Of a stretch of DNA of 64,000 bases, positions 9,482 through 21,109 are shown piece after piece (the stretch's first letter is position 1; every line of letters starts with the position of its first letter). The DNA lies in contig KV419395.1 in assembly GCA_001630475.1 (NCBI GenBank), forward strand, positions 810,753 through 874,752, read 5' to 3'. A program made the translations under genes and the position numbers. The stretch comes from Sistotremastrum niveocremeum HHB9708 (taxonomy: Eukaryota; Basidiomycota; Agaricomycetes; Sistotremastrales; Sistotremastraceae). The notes under the pieces are model-generated. The model was given only the letters and a program-made list of their open reading frames with translations, made no database searches and had not been told where the DNA came from.

Positions 9482-11802
9482 TCACATCATCATTCCTGGT
9501 AAAGAGGGAGCGTAAGCCATAGGTCTCATTGGAGGGTGAGGTTTGGCCTCGAATTGGAAATATTCCAGTGAACCTGCAGCATCGATACGGATGAACGCGC
9601 CCTTATTGGTACCTTGATCGCAATATTGAGGCGCGCTGAAAACCTGTGAAGATGACCGTGAATTGCTGAACAGGAAACGAAGTGTTAGAATAGATACGAA
9701 CTGTAGTGCAAAGGCCGTCGTGCTCTATTGCATACCCTTCTTGTCGGACTTCGTGGCTACGCATCACACCTGTAACACCATTTGCCTCACACCATCTTTT
9801 TGTCACGTCGGGACCAAATGCAATTCCTACGCCCTTTTTGATACGCGTCAGGACATGCGACAAAAATAAACAAAATGCATACACGTTTACTTGGCCCTCG
9901 CCCGGGCAGCTCCTGAGGATCAGTCCACAGCAGCTGGAGGAAGTTAGTGGGGGGAAGATTTGTAAGAATACGAATTCCTTACTTCGCCTGAGACAGGTTT
10001 AGTAACAAGGAAATCTTATGGCAGTATAGATGACATACACATCAGCCCTTCGGTGCCGGGTTCTTTGCCGAGACGAGGGATCTTTCGAATGTCGTCCAAG
10101 GTCACGCCATCTTTTGAGAAAAGGCCGCCGTGTACAACAAAATAGCGCTTCACACCCGCCGGAGAGAGAATGGCCTGGGGCAAGGCAGGAGAGGGGGGGT
10201 GCGTGCTCGTTATAAGAGTCGCGAGAGGTACTGAGGAAATCAATATTTGATCTATGAAAGCAAACATTTACTCACAAGCGGTGAAGACGTGAGAAAAGAG
10301 CTGCAGGATGCGCTCAGGATCGTAGGTAGGAAGAGCCGGGGAACACAAACCTTGTATGTCAGTTCGCCATGCTTATGTTTGCATTCTCCTTCGAAACCAT
10401 AAACCTGAGACATCGTCAGTTTCGCGAAAATTGCGGCTGTATCGAATTACTTTATTCATATCCTTGGCTTCATGGTTACCGCGATTGAGAAGGACTTGCT
10501 TCGGGTACAACCCTGGCTGGAAATTAAGACATAAACGGCGCGAGAATCAACCAAAACGAACATTTGTAAGCGAAGAGAGTAATGATAACTTCAATAGACC
10601 ATGAGCCTCGATCGACAAAGTCTCCGTTGAAAAGAAGACAGTGTTTGTTGCCGGGCTTTCCAGTCAAAGAGAGGAGATGTAGGACATCATAGAATTGCCC
10701 TGTTCTTGAGTTCAGAGGCGTGATGGTGTAGTCGTTCACCGAGTTACATACCATGTACATCACCAATGACGTCGCAGGTCATCCCATCTTCGATGCTGAC
10801 TTCGTTCAAACTTTCTTCTTTGACGATGAGCTGGAAGCAGCCCAAAACAATCTCCCAGACGTGTCTTCGGGCCAACGCTTTGCCTTCCTTGAACCAATCC
10901 AGCATGTCATCGACGAACGAAGCCGTGATAGTATGTTCTCCGGAAGCGTTGCGCGGGAGAACGGGGCCCGCGTAAGATTTATCCAAGTCGCAGCCTCCAT
11001 CTGCTATAATCTTCAAACATCGGTCCACCGGGCTTTCTTCTTCTCCTACGTCAATTGCCTTACAAAGCATGTATGTTATCTGGGTACCGAGATGGCGCAG
11101 GGACGAATAATACCTTTTCGAACTCAATCCGACGAATAAGCTTCCTGGTTGTCTCAAGCTGGGTGGATGCCAGCTGATTCTTAGGGTTGAGGGAAAGGAC
11201 TTTCTTGAAGTCGGCAGCCGCTAATTGAGGTTTCAAGATCGATAATTGACAGAGTGCACGGCTTGCAAGAGATGATAAGATACTTCAAAGATATAGGTAG
11301 AATAGATTTACCGATAGTATGCTTTCTCATAGGCGGGATCGAGTTCGATGGCCCTGGCTATGAAGACCATGAAACTATGTAATTCTGTCAATGATTGAGG
11401 TACTCACTAGCATCACTGATTGCATAGCCGTTTTCCTCAAGTTTCATGCGAGCATATGCGCCTTGCAGGAGTTGAGTCAATGACAGTATTTTTTTTTGGT
11501 TGGACAACCACAACATACGATTGCAATATATAGTCGGATCAAATGGATTGATATCTATGGCCTGACTATACAGTGTGGCAGCCTTGGAGTATTCCTGAGC
11601 TAGACAGAGTTGAAGCAGTTTAATTGCGCGTCTGATGCGAAGGCTTGCCTTGGAATGCTGTATTCGCCTGAGCTTTCAGGTTAGCAGCCTCTTTTCGGTG
11701 GTCGTCCGAGACATCCTTGAGCGACAGAGAAGAGAGAGACGGCGAGGGGAGGCTGGACGCTGGGGTGGACGGGGATGGCGAGGCGGACGAGGTCGCGCTC
11801 AT
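9482..11802 (-). CDS. PPT1: Serine/threonine protein phosphatase 5 (TPR-PP5/Ppt1)
   Basis: This is a PPP-family phosphatase that uses N-terminal TPRs to bind Hsp90 C-termini and dephosphorylates Hsp90 clients and co-chaperones. The ATG at 11802 opens a Ser/Pro-rich leader followed by TPR helices (KAQANTAFQ, then [20 protein letters not shown]). The catalytic domain carries GDVHGQ, GDFVDRG and LNRGNHE, plus HGGLFS and SHEVRQEGY, all expected metal-binding or catalytic blocks. The C-terminus is [15 protein letters not shown] followed by MMM. An insertion of about 18 residues (Ser/Pro-rich, before [12 protein letters not shown]) interrupts the usual PLAT-I/HGG junction. The first intron has a GC-AG boundary (CAAG/GCAAGC), needed to keep frame. 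The gene diverges from the transglycosylase gene across 300 bp. Confidence 0.94.
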
Positions 11803-12102
11803 CGTTTCAAGTCTAGATCGGATGTGGGAAATCGGGGTTCGGATGATAATGTGGCACACGAGGCGAACACGCACACTCGACGCTTGCACACGACGGACAA
11901 CGATGTTCAGTATATGAAATCTGGGGAAACGGAGAGCCTTGTTTCTATTGCCAATCCCGGAATATCTGCACCCAATTCAGGTAGTTGTCACGGGGAAACT
12001 ATTTGTCGTTGTTTGTCTCGGCCGGGCCTCTTCATCAACTGCACGCTCGTTTGATTTCCTGCCACATCTTTCTTCTTCTCCGCCACCACCACCACCCTCA
12101 TC
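11803..12102. promoter_or_regulatory. Divergent promoter region PPT1 / transglycosylase
   Basis: The 300 bases between the two start codons contain no credible coding sequence. The stretch just before the plus-strand ATG (about 12060-12102) is strongly pyrimidine-rich with repeated CCACC units, typical of fungal 5' UTR and transcription start regions. No known regulator site is evident. Confidence 0.5.
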
Positions 12103-13388
12103 ATGAACCCCCTCTCTTTTCTGTCGCTCTTTTCAGCCCTCATTCTTGTCTGTCATGCCGGCAACGCTCTCAATCACGACATTCTCGCCCGTCACCATGC
12201 TCGAGGCCACAAACAGCTTGCAAAGAAGCAATATCTCACTCCAAAGTCAAACATCAAGTGCAGGGCTCGTCCTGCCTCATCTAAATCCTCTTCCAAGTCA
12301 TCAACCCATGCATCTACCAGCACCGCACCCGTCAATCCCGCTAGCACACCCAGCTCATCGAGCAGTCCTCCAAGCGGCGGAATCATTAAAGTGAACGTTC
12401 CTCGCTGTGGTCCCAACGGCGCTACCAGTGAGTTTCGCACAGTCTTGCGGACCATGCTCAACTCTAATCATCACCTCCCATCAGAGGAAGTCACTGCCAC
12501 AACCGGTCGTCAGTGTTACATCCGCATCAAATCTTGATTTTGTTGTCTTATCTCATCACACAGCTAACGGGTCTCTTGATTGGCTCAATTGTGGCGTCAC
12601 GGAGGCCGGAGGCTGGAATCCACCTTTCATGAGTGTGGATGACATAATGTTCAGCGACCTAAACACTGCTGCATCTCAGCCTGGCAGCCCGTTCCAGGCT
12701 TGCTCTAGCTATACATGGGCCTTTGAACAATATGGGAAACAATACGGAGGTGAGTCCTGCAAAACTTGGCGGCTTCTTCCGTCTCTGACTGATTCTTGAT
12801 TCGCAGTGCCGCCAATCTTGCTTGCCTCATTTGCCTTGCAAGAATCAAGTTGCAACCCAGGAACCGTGGGCGGCGCCGGAGAGCAAGGCCTTATGCAGCT
12901 CACTCCAGACAAATGTACTAAAGCTCCGGGAGGGAACTGCAAGGATGTCGTCAGTATCAGTACTCGTATCTGCCGATTGAATGTCCACTAATGCAAGTCA
13001 CCAACAGGGTTACAATGTCCAAACTGGCGCCAGCTTCGTTTCCGACCTCCTTAGCTCCAATAACGGAAACCTTGTCCTTAGTGTCGGCAAGTACAATGGT
13101 TGGGATAGCGGAATGACCATTGTAAGCTGAACTATACTACAATTGCTGGGTCGGAATCTAACTCTGCTGTCATAGGCTTCTGCCACAGCTGCGGGCAACA
13201 CACCTTGCTGTCGATGCCAAAACAACCTTGATTAGTATGAATTGTATTCCCTAGCTGATCATTCCCTTTACTGACGTTTTCTCAGTGTCTTCCAGGTCCT
13301 CAATGGCTGGATCTTGAACGTTGATGCATACACGCACAACCCGCCACTTGGGAAATACTTCAACTTGAACAAGTGTCAAGACTCATAA
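12103..13388 (+). CDS. Secreted lytic-transglycosylase-like protein (SLT/GH23 fold)
   Basis: This is a predicted extracellular lysozyme-like enzyme. Seven exons (12103-12427, 12485-12508, 12564-12749, 12807-12949, 13008-13121, 13176-13234, 13286-13388) join to 317 residues. Residues 1-19 or so form a signal peptide (MNPLSFLSLFSALILVCHA). A basic segment and then a Ser/Thr/Pro linker follow, probably O-glycosylated. The catalytic domain begins near DWLNCG. The motif ASFALQESSCNPGT, followed by GEQGLMQLTP, matches the SLT signature in which the Glu of QES is the catalytic acid. KYNGW matches the later A-Y-N block. Several Cys pairs suggest disulfides. The domain family is best known from bacteria and phages, where it cleaves peptidoglycan. 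Activity on bacterial walls is inferred. One exon is only 24 nt. Confidence 0.88.
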
Positions 13389-13804
13389 CACAGTGACTCA
13401 GGCAGTCTTTCTTACTTACTCGTTTACTCGTTTTAATATTACAATTTTATATTCCATTTTTTGTCTTACGGAACGGAGCCAGGAGCTACTTCTTGTCTCC
13501 CTTGTAGCACAAGGGGAGGGCATAACTTATCGTATTTAGGATATCTATCCTGGGAGATAGCGTATGACGTATCGATATCATTACATATACTTACTTTGAA
13601 CGTGCGTTCTTTGGCTGGTTCTATCCAAAATATGTCGAAAGACATAACAATTTCAAGCATGATCGTATGTGATCTGAGAGTGATTTGATTCGAATGCGAT
13701 AAAGGCTAATAACAAAGCTTTGCGAGCGACAAGAGTGATATTCCAACCGATCCGGAAATAGCGCATAGCAATATCGAGAAGTTTTTTTGGTCGAGGGAAT
13801 CGAT
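13389..13804. other. Convergent 3' intergenic spacer
   Basis: These 416 bases lie between the stop codons of the transglycosylase and vigilin genes. They are AT-richer than their flanks and should hold both 3' UTRs and poly(A) signals. I checked for tRNA B-box-like and hairpin structures and found only an imperfect CTCCCTTG/CAAGGGGAG hairpin near 13496-13518, with no clear function. Confidence 0.5.
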
Positions 13805-16800
13805 CTAGTGATCGCCTCTTCTAGGAGCACGCGTATTCACTACGTTGAGTATGGCTTCTTTTGCAGTTTCAACGGCCTCGAGAGAACCTGATGAGCCAGA
13901 ATGAGTCGTTTGGTACACTGTGCATTCATGGGAAGACTGACCGATTACAGTGATATTATTAGTTTCACGACTGACCGTGATGTCTGGGGAAAACATTAGA
14001 TTAACATCATTCGGAGAACACAAAAACTGCTGGAAACACACCTGCGCCTGTTTCAGCTCGCAGACGAGCAACGGTCGCTCCTTTTGAGCCAACAATGCGT
14101 GGGAACGCAGTGCGATCTGGCAAGGTCAAGAAGCCAACGTGTGTCGCCTCTTCTGCACTCTTCAATGCATCCAAGAGCACTTTCTTGGCTTTGTCAAGGC
14201 TCGCTTGGTCGCGAGCTTTCAGTGTCCATTCCGAAGTGCCTGCATCGGCGTCTTGATAGTTAGGGATCACTTGCCATTGGACGTCATTGGAGGGTACAGC
14301 ATCCTCTTCGTCAATGCGAGGCGCCGCGGTGGAATCCACCGGAGGTCCTGACGGAACGGCCGGCTTCGTAGGGAAAGAAGATTGGTCGACTACGACGTTA
14401 AAGGAACGGATGGACCGGAGAAGGTTGCCCTGTTGATTGATGAAGTGATGATACTTGTGAGGGACAGGGATCGTTTCCTGCACGGTAAGTTGAGGAGCAG
14501 GCTTCTCTGCTGCAACTTTGATCTGTCCCTGAGACTTTGGTGAGTAAATTTTCTTTGACTACGATCAGCATTGTCGCAATCGCACCTTCAATTCTTTGAT
14601 CGCCGCTTCGCACGCAGCTCGAGGGCCCATGACTTTTACCATATCGGCAGGTTCTGCGTTCTCGAAGTCCGAAGCATTCTCGGGTTCACCGACAGAGGAA
14701 TAGGAGCGAGATCCTGGGAACTGCACTTGAACCCCTGTCCGGGTTTGAAGGTCTGTAAGGTGTTGACCACCGCGACCTATCAGAGCCTTGTGTTGTACCG
14801 CTGGAACTAAGACTCCGAGGACAACACGGTCCCGCAAACCCGCCGCTGCCTTTTCCAACTCAGCCTTGATTTTCTTCACCAAAGAACGTTCGCCGCGAAG
14901 ACGAACTTCTCCGCCCGTTTCGCCAGGTCGTGGGCTACAAAGGCACATTTGGAAGGAAGTACGGGTGGACTCAACAAAAAACTCACAAATGCACCAGCCC
15001 AGCCTGGGCTCTGGGTTCCGAAGGGCCACCACACCGCTGGATGAGTTCCCGAAGCCCTTGACCCCCTGCGCCGATGATGGTGCGATGATACTTGCTCTCA
15101 ATCTGCACGACTTCAGTGATTTCTTCGCCAATCTGATCTGAAATCGCAAGAATAGCTGCTTTGGCGGCTGCTATGGCTTTCTTGGTTCCACGGACGGTGA
15201 CGTTTGTCACGTCTGGATTGGAGTCGGCCTTGTCGATATCGATCTGTGCATCGGTGGCATCCTTGATCTCGTTGATGGATGCACCTCCTTTCCCGAGGAT
15301 GCGTGCTACTGCGCGAGAAGGAACGGAAAATTTGATGATGTTGTTGGATTCCTTCTCGAATTCGACCACCTAGTCACTTGAGATTACCCAGCCTCAGAAT
15401 GTCTAGAAGCTAGCCATACCTCGAGTATCTCAGCTTTAGCCGATGCAACACCCTTTTTACCGCCCTTCAACAGAACCTCGTCGGGTTTGAGATGTTCGCG
15501 GGTTTTCCCCTCGCCGTTTTCATTGCTTTCGCGGGGGAAAGTGATCTTCACAGCATACTTATCCTCAAGTCGAATGACATATTTGCCACTTGACCCTATG
15601 AGGGAAGAATGGTACTGTCTAGGTATGTGCAGGACTTCCGACACTTCATCGGCCTAGGATGAGGTTGAATCATCGCGGAAATCTTGGATCAAATGACTCA
15701 CCAGCCTATCAGCTTGGTTGATGATGCGCTTCTGGGCTTCTTCTACGTTTTCGCGGCGACCGACGATCTACTTAGTGTGAAAATGGTACCAGGACTGAGG
15801 ATCGTATCACAGCACACCTTAACTTTGGCCTTGCCAGATGAACTGCTAGTTTTCTTCTTCTTGCCATTTTCTCTGTCTTTTTCATCGGCCTCATCGACGA
15901 AATCAAGTCGTACACCAAGCTGATCACGGAGTTTGTTGACACCCGCACCGCCAGCTCCGACGATCCGGCCCACATACTCGCGACCAATCTCAAACTCCAC
16001 GACCTGTGCGACATTACAACCTGTCAATGTGAAAAAATAGCATCACGCACATAACTATTGTCGATTTCGTCGTTTTTGGCGTTTTCCACAATCCGGAGAA
16101 TCTCCTTGACAGCGCGGTCAACCTCTGAAGGGGTACCTCGAACAACAATAAGGTCCTCCTTTGCGATGCCGCCGTCGACGGAGCCGTTGGCCGAGCCCAG
16201 TGCTTCAGGACCGAGTTTGATTGAAACAACACGATTCTCGCCAATGATGCTAAATTAAAGTTCTGGTCAAATCCCCCATGTCGGTATTGAAAATGACGAA
16301 ACCTACGCGTTGAGAGTGGTCCCGTCCTTGCCCGCCACCGCATCGTGCCATTTTCTGTCAACAGGAACGAGTTCATGTTTGATAGATCCGGCTTCTTTAG
16401 CGAAAGCGAGAATTTCTTTTTCGACGAGCTCGAGCGAGTCCGTGGCACTGCCTTCGCGACTGCTCAGGGGATCATAGACGAGAAGAATCGCGTCTTTCTC
16501 AAGCTTTCCATCAGGGAAGTAAACGCTGACGTTGTGCACGTCGTGCCATGCTTTAATCCTGGGCGAGACGTCAGCGTAGGAATAATTGCTTATAGATCAC
16601 CTACTTCTTAGAGGCCTTGGCTTGAACGCTGCTGTGCAGAAGCCAATCCACATGAACATTACGAGTCGCTCCGTTCAACTTGGCAATCAATCCGGCAAGG
16701 CTGGCCACAGCAGCTTCCACGGTTTCTTTTTTCCCAACAAAATCGATGGTGAGAGTCTCTCCATTTTTGATCTGACCCTCTGTCGGAAGATGGACTGCGA

Positions 16801-18309
16801 TACCTGAATGAGTGCTCTGTAGATTTTTCACGTATTGCGTGCGAGTGATATAGGTCAACACATCTGAGGCAATGGCTGGAGGTAGCGTGAATTCTTGGGC
16901 GTGCTGGGAGTTTACTTTCTGTATGGAGAATGAGGAATTTGAAGTAAAAACATGTATGAGAGACTCACGGTAAGTACGGCTTGGAGCCCGGCGGACAAGT
17001 CGGAACCTTGAGTGATATAGCCCCAGACCGTAATTTCATTGCTCGGATCTTCAGGAGACGGGACAGTCACGCCACATCGAGTGTTGGCCATAATCTCCGA
17101 AAGGACGGCTTGAGTCAATAAACGATGTTGTTTCTTAGGCAAACCCATCTTGAGGGGTGTCAAAGAAGTCTTCAATTCCTCGATCGTGGCGTTGATAGCC
17201 TCAACGACACGCTTAACCGCCTCGCGATCGCCCGTCACGGCGATACTACCGGCTTGACGGTCAAGAGTGGTAGTGACCTCGCCGAAACCTTCAGCAGCGC
17301 CGACAAATTCTGCTCGTCGAGGAGCCAAGAAAGAAGCGATATGCTTAGGGATGCCCTGAATTCGGGACGTTGATTTGGCTCTTTTCGAGGTTATAATATC
17401 CATAATCAAAGTCTGAGCCTCGCGTGCGAGTGATTCAGGGCCAGTGATTGTGACGACAGTGGTCGGCTCTTCGTCATCCTCTGCGGGGGGTATTGGCGAT
17501 GGTCCAGAGCCTGGTGTGGCGTGTCCGTTGGTAGGCACTGACACTACTTCTTTACGGGGAATATCAATGCGCACATGCGTTTGATCCCGTATAGCAGAGA
17601 TAGTAGAGCCATGGGGTCCGATGATCGAAGGAATAACCGAATTGGGTGCCTCAACTTTAAGCGAGACGGACGGACTAAGGGAGATGATGATGTGCTTGCG
17701 GGCTTTGGCGACGTCACGCTCTGATTCTCCCTTGATCGTGAATACGAAATGCCCACTCGTGCGTTGCTGAACAGAAGTGACAGTCACTCTGAACTTGGAT
17801 CCGATAGTTTTCTGATACTCCAGGATGGTAGGCGCCTTGCCCTTGCCTGCAACCTGATTGAGATCAATCGAGGGGAGCGTCAATGTCTCTTGAGCTCCAG
17901 ACTGTTTGGCAATTGGCTTGGTGATGCGAGGAGTCGCCCAAGTCCCGGCGGTGGTTGGTTTGGCGGGCGCAGCTGGTGCCAGAGATGGAAACGCAGCCTC
18001 CGAATTCGTGTCAACTGCTGTGACGGAGCTCGCCCCAGCAGATTGGTGATTGCTATTTTCCGTGAGCGACGGGAAGGGGTCGGGTGCACCTATCAAGAAG
18101 TGTGAGCTTCGAAGCTCATAGCAGGCTGCCACCGTGTAGGGAGGTCAAATACCTTCTAAACCATGACGACGCTTGAGGCGAAACAGTTCAGAACAAAACA
18201 AGTAAATTTAAGTCACAGTGTCATACCTAAGAACTCGAGTAAGATGACAAGGTAAAGAGTTTGTTCAAGCAGTACGCACCTGAAGATCCGCCGCAGACAA
18301 AGAAGACAT
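13805..18309 (-). CDS. SCP160: Vigilin/Scp160-type multi-KH RNA-binding protein
   Basis: This is a large cytoplasmic RNA-binding protein of the vigilin family, known to associate with polysomes and the ER. The first exon encodes only about ten residues (MSSLSAADLQ) from the ATG at 18309. At least nine KH cores are visible, eight with GxxG loops: IIGPHGSTISAIRDQT, AGKDGTTLNA, IVGAGGAGVNKLRDQ, LIGSSGKYVIRL, ILGKGGASINEIKDA, IIGAGGQGLRELIQ, LIGRGGQHLTDLQ and IVGSKGATVARLRAE. At least one other KH is degenerate (HHFINQQGNLLRSI), as is usual in vigilins. The N-terminal region is Ser/Ala/Pro-rich. Short introns separate most KH repeats. The gene converges on the transglycosylase gene and diverges from the orphan gene at 18635. 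Confidence 0.94.
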
Positions 18310-18634
18310 TGTATGACTGAGAGTGTCCGAGGAACGAATAGCCAAAGCCGAGGAGAAACCTGCTGATTTAGGATGTGGATGTGGGTTCAGAAAGCCAGTG
18401 TAGCGAGTAGCTTTGTCCGCTGGACGACTTTAAGACGACACGACACGAGTGTGGGAAACCGCTCCTCCTCTCTAAAATAGGCAGTCGGGAATCTAACTCC
18501 GTTGTTTGTGGCATTGGATGCTGTTTGTGCTTGTTTTACTCGACCTCTCTTCCAGCCGCCGTCGGGCCCTTTCTGTTGAGCATAGTCAACCAGTCTCCCT
18601 CGGATTCTCATTATCATCTGCTTAATACGCCAAA
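18310..18634. promoter_or_regulatory. Divergent promoter region vigilin / orphan gene
   Basis: This stretch of 325 bases separates two divergent start codons. It contains no convincing coding sequence. The part next to the plus-strand gene is CT-rich. No specific regulatory motif stands out. Confidence 0.45.
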
Positions 18635-20908
18635 ATGGTCAACTCAGCCGACAACGCATATCAATATGTCGATATAGGTGTTCAAACCTCCCCCAGGAAG
18701 CATGTCTCAGAAGCCAGGCCCGAGCATAACGATATACCATCCGCCAGAGACGAACCTCACCCCGAAAGCGAGGTCGAACGTACGAAGAAGTCTGCGAAGA
18801 GTTGGATCGCGTCGACGCGTCAAAACGACGAGCAAAGCTCTCGAGCTGTGTCTCATCCCATGCCGCTCGAGGGCCTATCTGTGTCGAAAATTAACATGAA
18901 ATCTACATTTTACGTCGATGGAAGGCAATCTGGTCTCGAATCCGGCGAAATTAGCACGCAACGTTCGGTGTCGTCTCCCGGAAATATTGGCTTCCGTGTT
19001 CGCAGGTCTACTCGCGCTAGCGCTCTCGACATACCATTCCGCCTACAAAGTTCGACCAATTCGACCGACTCTGATGATATCCACACTTCTGGCTCTGTCG
19101 TGTATCACGACTCGCTTGATACGAGTTTGACTTTCCGTAACTGCAGCCCAAGCTCCTCCTCGGATTCAGACTCGATAGAGATTATTGGGAATCAACCTCT
19201 TTCCCCCAGTCTTCTGCGCAATCAAGAGAAAGAGCCAGGTCATTCGCAGGTTTCATTCTCCGATTCTCCGTTGATACAATCTGGCGATGACGGTGAGTCT
19301 TTTGAGGTGCATATATGCGCTTCTATGTGTTCGAAAAGAAATGAGCGTGTCTCACTACTCGACATAGGTTGGTTACAGTGGGCCCATTCTCCTCCTCGAC
19401 CGATTCCTGCTCTCCATGGTCCGTTATCCCTACCTTATGCAAGATGTCCCTCGTGAGTTCGTTCTATAATTATTTCTTCATTCTAATTATCTTCTACCTC
19501 CTTAAGTGGTGCGGAGGGAACTTTGCTTACAGAACCAACAAATGTCAACCGCGTTGTGTGGGGTCTTGATGAAGGCGATCGTCCCCATCTTGCTCATAGT
19601 CATCACGCCGATCGTGCACCTTCATACACGCAGCAGCACCATCGATGGCATTCACGCGATGCTAGCCAGAAAAATATCCCTATGTCTTCGCGTAAAATCA
19701 CCCGGACAGATGAGATGAATCCCGTGCTTCAAAATAGTCGCCAGAATCACGGGCTCGCGCTACTCCATCCTGCACAGATATCCCATTCGAAACGAGACCC
19801 TTCCGACGGCAAAGAAAATTCTGTACCCTCGGACTGGGCATCTGCTCCCGCCTTCGTCCCGAAATGGACATCGAGCCCGACTTTCGACTCACACACGACG
19901 CTCTCGACCCCTCAATTCGACCATTCTCCCGAGCTCTCATCTAGTATCGCATCACACTCGCCAAGCACCCCGTTCCTCTCTCCGTCGCTCCCGTCCCTTG
20001 GTCCAATTTCGCTCAGTGAATCAGTCATAAATGAATATCTTCGCCTTGACCAGCAATACAAAAACGTTCGTCGGCAGCAGGAGATACTTGCTCACAGGTC
20101 CGGTCCATCGCAATTAACGACACCGCCGCTTTCTTCGCCTACGATATGGAATCTCCCTTTCTCGTCAGAAGCCGCTCATCTGATTGCGACCGACGAACAG
20201 CTTCATGATTTCCGAGATGGCAATCCCCTGTTAACACCCTTTGCACAGTATGTGCCGTCTCCTACTCTAAGCGACCCTCTCCAGATGTCGGAAGAGTTGC
20301 GCAAACTTCTTCTTCAGAGATTGCACCTCTCGAATGGCATCATTGCGAATGAGCCAGGCAGCCTTTTACCCTCATTGACCGATGCTAACTCATGGTCCCC
20401 CAACCCATCGACTCACGCCCATGTTTCTTCCGGAAAGGATAGGCCCTCCCCAGGACTCAGGCCGAGCATGATATCATCAAATTGGCGGGCTCCTAGAGAT
20501 GCAGCACAGCGACCCCACTCAAAGGATGCATTTAGTGACAATGTGACGAATGCCCGAGTTCCTCAACCAAGCGGATTGCTTCATTCTCGATTACCTTCTT
20601 TGAAGGCCATGCAAAAACCTACGCTCGCACCAGTACCCGAGGAAGACGACGCCGACGTATCCAGACGCCCCGCTAAAGTTCAATTGCCGAAGTCCACTCC
20701 CCTCGACTCAGTCGAAAGCCCTTTCTATATCGTCAACGGCCCGTCTCCGAGCTTATCAGATGTTCATCACATTGTATCGAACCAACATCCACTCCAAGTC
20801 AAATTACCCGCTGCCAGGTCTTCCACACCTCAATACCGCGATAATAAAAACCGACGGAAGACTCGTGAAGTTAGATCATCTGCCTCGGATCACCTTATAA
20901 TTCACTGA
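18635..20908 (+). CDS. Hypothetical disordered Ser/Pro-rich protein
   Basis: I do not recognise a family. Three exons (18635-19292, 19368-19452, 19507-20908) join in frame to 714 residues. Most of the protein is low-complexity and rich in Ser, Pro, Asp and His, so it is probably intrinsically disordered. One segment near residues 415-440 (LRLDQQYKNVRRQQEILAHR) is likely a short coiled coil or amphipathic helix. A Leu-rich segment later (SEELRKLLLQRLHLSNG) may be another. There is no signal peptide or membrane segment. The last exon is open for 1.4 kb in a GC-balanced sequence, and the splice phases agree, which makes the gene credible. It is probably a lineage-restricted scaffold or regulatory protein, but no function can be assigned. 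Confidence 0.75.
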
Positions 20909-21109
20909 CGCTTGTCTTTAATTTCCCACGCATGCTTGAAAGAGAACCTGTAGTAATGATATTGCTCGTAGATGCTACGTTTCACCACGACCCCATGTAT
21001 TTTAATGTTATTCGATTAGCAGGTCGAATTTACGCTTCAAGTATTTGAACCCTAGGGTGGGAACGTGTGCATAAGGCTTATAATTCGGATCACTCGCTTC
21101 CCCTGTGTG

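Noticed and set aside
11635-12054. Plus-strand frame with an RGG-box-like Arg/Gly/Trp-rich peptide
   Set aside because: It is antisense to the Ser/Pro-rich N-terminus of PPT1. The RGG look is an artefact of reading Ser/Pro codons in reverse.
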